In this document: positions 6,251-8,410 of the stretch, piece by piece
Layout of the letters: each line of letters begins with the position of its first letter
Position numbering within the stretch: position 1 is the stretch's first letter
Translations under genes and position numbers: made by a program
The notes under the pieces: model-generated
What the model was told of the DNA's origin: nothing
The model's database searches: none
Seen by the model: the letters and a program-made list of their open reading frames with translations, nothing else
Assembly (NCBI GenBank): GCA_016741945.1
Contig: JACVCQ010000081.1
Span: 1-8,410, forward strand
DNA length: 8,410 nt
Direction: 5' to 3'
Source: Chitinophagaceae bacterium
Lineage (GTDB): Bacteria > Bacteroidota > Bacteroidia > Chitinophagales > Chitinophagaceae

Positions 6251-6258
6251 TTAATTTG
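6251..6258 (+). promoter_or_regulatory. Weak candidate -7 element for the receptor gene
   Basis: TTAATTTG matches the Bacteroidota -7 consensus TAnnTTTG at all fixed positions except one. It lies 21 bases before the proposed TTG start. No clear -33 TTTG partner was found at the expected distance; the nearest is an imperfect TTTC at about 6225. The site is offered only as a candidate. The rest of the divergent region 6150-6279 shows nothing I can name. Confidence 0.25.
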
Positions 6259-6279
6259 TTCTCCAGCAATCGATAGACC

Positions 6280-8410
6280 TTGAGAATTTATCTACTTTGG
6301 ATAGGGTTACTACTATCCTCAACACTTACTGCTCAGAACACATCTGAGAAATCTCGTGCACAGTTGGGGCTTATTATCGGTAATATACTGGAAGCCAAAA
6401 CCGGTAAACCTTTGGCATTTGCTTCTCTTCGATTAAAAGATTTGGGTGATACTACACGCAGGTTATCAACTGTTGCAGATAAAAATGGAGCATTTGAATT
6501 TAATAAACTTTCACTTGGCTATTACAGGTTAACAGTGATCATGGTAGGTTTTGCTCAGATGAATATTGATAGTATTTATCTGCGCCCGGAGCGATATGAT
6601 TTTAATTTAGGAGATATCAAATTGAATGATGCTACAAGTACCTTGAATGAAGTAATTGTATATGCTGAAAAACCGTTGATTGAGAACAAGGATGATAAGA
6701 TCACTTATAATGTTGGTGAAAGTGCTTTGAGTGGGGGAGCCAGTACTGCAGAATTACTTAAAAATATGCCTTTGGTCAATAATGATCCCACGGGTAAGAT
6801 ATTACTAAAAGGAAAAGAACCCCGAATCCTTATCGACGATAAGCCTACAGAATTGAATGCACAACAGTTACAAGATCTCTTGGAAAGCTTGCCCGGAAGC
6901 AGTATTGAAAAGATTGAGATCATGACCAATCCCCCACCGCAATATGCAACAGAGAGTGGTGGTGTTATTAATATCGTTACCAAAAAGGGAAAAATTGGTT
7001 GGGTGGGTAGAACAACGTTGAGTGCAGGAACAAGAGGAGAAGGAAATTTGGCAGTCAATGCCAGTTACCGAACACAGCCTTTTTCTATCAATATTACTGC
7101 CGGATTGGGTGGAAGCATTTTAACAGGTAATAGTTATTCTAAAAGAGAAAATATTTATCGAGACTCTACTAATTACTTTAATACAACCGGTTCATTCGAA
7201 AATAAGAACCTGCGTCCCAATCTGCGTGTACAAACTGATGTTGAAATGGATAAAACAAATCAGTTGAATATTACCTATCAGGGAAACCTGAATTATTTTG
7301 ATAATGAAAGTGTGAATACTTTCGTCAATATTAATCGAAATAAAGAAGTGTATAGAAATAGCACCAGAACCAATGGTAGTAAGGGGGAAGGCTATGGACA
7401 TAATGCTTCTTTATCTTATACACACAAGGCAAAAAATCCGGCAGAGTTTATTCGGATCATTCTGAATGTAAATGCGAATAAGAACAATAATGATCGAGCT
7501 TTTTTTCAAGAGTTTTTAAATCCTGACTTTTCTGCAACGGGTGTTGATTCTACACAATCGCAATTTTTTGATAATCTCAATCGTTCGGCTTCGATACGTG
7601 CAGATTATAATAAACCATTGAAAAAGAAAGGTTCCAGTTTTTCTTCTGGAGTGGTGTACAATCGATCATTCTTTCACAATACACTGAATACTAGTTTTCT
7701 TAGAAAATCAGATGGAGTCTTTATCCCGAATGACATATTGAGCAATGATTTTGAATTCTTACAAACTATCTTCACCGCCAGAGCAGGGTTTGGATTGCCT
7801 TTTGAAAAAGGTTGGCGATTGAATTTTGGCTTACAGGCGGAACATACTGATATGGGATTCACATTTCTAAAAGGTAATGGGGCTAATGTAAATAATGGGT
7901 ACTGGAATGTATTGCCCAATATATCCCTACGGAAGGAATTCAATAAATCACTGAACTCCACCATTATTTACCGTGCAACCATACGTAGACCCGGCATTGG
8001 TGAATTGAATCCGAATGTTGATTATAGTGATCCGTATAATCTTCGCTTCGGTAATCCCTATTTGAGACCTACGCTGTCAGATAATTTTGATTGGAACCTG
8101 AGTTGGATCAAAGGAAAATACTATATCAATACGTCCATAGGATATAATCGTTTGAAAGATGTATTCAACTCTATCCGAAATCTGGTAGGAGATGGAAAAA
8201 CAGAACTGAGTTGGCTCAATATTGCTGACAGACGAGAGTATGAAGCCAGTATATGGGGAGGATACACTTTCAGCAAACAATTGCGGGTAAATACCAGTAT
8301 GGGTTATACATTGAATACATACAGTGAAACGGAAAAGAAACTGTATCGTTATCGTGATGGCAATAGTTTTTACAGCAGTTTGAATTATACGTTTACGCCC
8401 AGTAATGTAT
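6280..8410 (+). CDS. Outer-membrane beta-barrel (TonB-dependent receptor-like) protein, 3' end outside window
   Basis: An open frame of 710 codons runs to the window end with no stop. The proposed start is TTG at 6280, because it gives a clean signal peptide (MRIYLLWIGLL, then a cut near LTA/Q at residue 18); an in-frame TAG lies at 6274 and the first in-frame ATG (6541) would remove the signal and the first domain. Residues about 33-120 form a carboxypeptidase-regulatory-like beta sandwich (GNILEAKTGKPLAFASL). Residues about 122-236 form a plug-like domain beginning LNEVIVYA and ending GGVINIVTKK. The rest is beta-barrel, with alternating aromatic strands, Asn-rich loops and repeated RPN, RRPG and NPYLRPT motifs. 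This fits the outer membrane beta-barrel family (OMP_b-brl_3 type), which is usually about 800 residues, so roughly 100 are missing. The ligand is unknown. No SusD-like partner is visible, so a glycan-uptake label is not supported. Confidence 0.88.
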   Translation, partial: MRIYLLWIGLLLSSTLTAQNTSEKSRAQLGLIIGNILEAKTGKPLAFASLRLKDLGDTTRRLSTVADKNGAFEFNKLSLGYYRLTVIMVGFAQMNIDSIYLRPERYDFNLGDIKLNDATSTLNEVIVYAEKPLIENKDDKITYNVGESALSGGASTAELLKNMPLVNNDPTGKILLKGKEPRILIDDKPTELNAQQLQDLLESLPGSSIEKIEIMTNPPPQYATESGGVINIVTKKGKIGWVGRTTLSAGTRGEGNLAVNASYRTQPFSINITAGLGGSILTGNSYSKRENIYRDSTNYFNTTGSFENKNLRPNLRVQTDVEMDKTNQLNITYQGNLNYFDNESVNTFVNINRNKEVYRNSTRTNGSKGEGYGHNASLSYTHKAKNPAEFIRIILNVNANKNNNDRAFFQEFLNPDFSATGVDSTQSQFFDNLNRSASIRADYNKPLKKKGSSFSSGVVYNRSFFHNTLNTSFLRKSDGVFIPNDILSNDFEFLQTIFTARAGFGLPFEKGWRLNFGLQAEHTDMGFTFLKGNGANVNNGYWNVLPNISLRKEFNKSLNSTIIYRATIRRPGIGELNPNVDYSDPYNLRFGNPYLRPTLSDNFDWNLSWIKGKYYINTSIGYNRLKDVFNSIRNLVGDGKTELSWLNIADRREYEASIWGGYTFSKQLRVNTSMGYTLNTYSETEKKLYRYRDGNSFYSSLNYTFTPSNV

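Noticed and set aside
6705..7058. A minus-strand open frame of 117 codons inside the receptor gene
   Set aside because: It is antisense to the conserved plug domain, which is clearly coding on the plus strand; the same holds for minus-strand frames at 7192-7401, 7674-7964 and 8077-8280.
6280..8410. A SusC-type glycan transporter of a polysaccharide utilisation locus
   Set aside because: The domain layout fits the outer-membrane beta-barrel family better, and no SusD, glycoside hydrolase or sigma/anti-sigma pair is visible.

Overview
The window reads as chromosomal DNA of a Bacteroidota bacterium, most likely from the Chitinophagaceae or a close relative. The grounds are a DUF4369-TlpA type periplasmic thioredoxin protein, an outer-membrane beta-barrel receptor with an N-terminal carboxypeptidase-regulatory-like domain, a fused hisIE gene, moderately AT-rich DNA, almost no Shine-Dalgarno sequences, and intergenic seven-base repeat arrays. 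The family-level placement is inference; the phylum-level one is firmer.

Region 1 (1-3714, + strand) is a tightly packed amino-acid biosynthesis operon: trpB (5' end outside the window), trpA, hisH, hisA, hisF. Gaps are 20 bases or less, and trpA and hisH overlap by four bases (ATGA). The last two steps of tryptophan synthesis are therefore joined to the middle steps of histidine synthesis. TrpB and TrpA form tryptophan synthase. HisA isomerises ProFAR to PRFAR, and HisH with HisF turns PRFAR into IGP plus AICAR.

Region 2 (3715-4035) is a 321-base gap that interrupts the operon. It holds two kinds of seven-base tandem array: GAATNNN units near hisF, and GAGCNNN units present twice in opposite orientation, able to fold into a long imperfect stem around a loop of about 130 bases.

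Region 3 (4036-5719, + strand) is hisIE (two histidine steps on one protein) followed after one base by a secreted DUF4369/TlpA-like thiol-disulfide protein.

Region 4 (5720-6279) begins with a second heptamer-based inverted repeat, with a different core (about GCTTATA), between two convergent genes. It then holds a small minus-strand ArsC/Spx/YffB-family gene whose usual active-site cysteine is tyrosine, and a divergent intergenic stretch of 130 bases.

Region 5 (6280 to the window end, + strand) is a large outer-membrane beta-barrel protein of the TonB-dependent receptor type. It appears to start at TTG and runs off the window without a stop.

The core genes are ordinary metabolism. The parts most worth following up are the mirrored heptamer arrays, the cysteine-less ArsC-like protein and the trp-his operon fusion.
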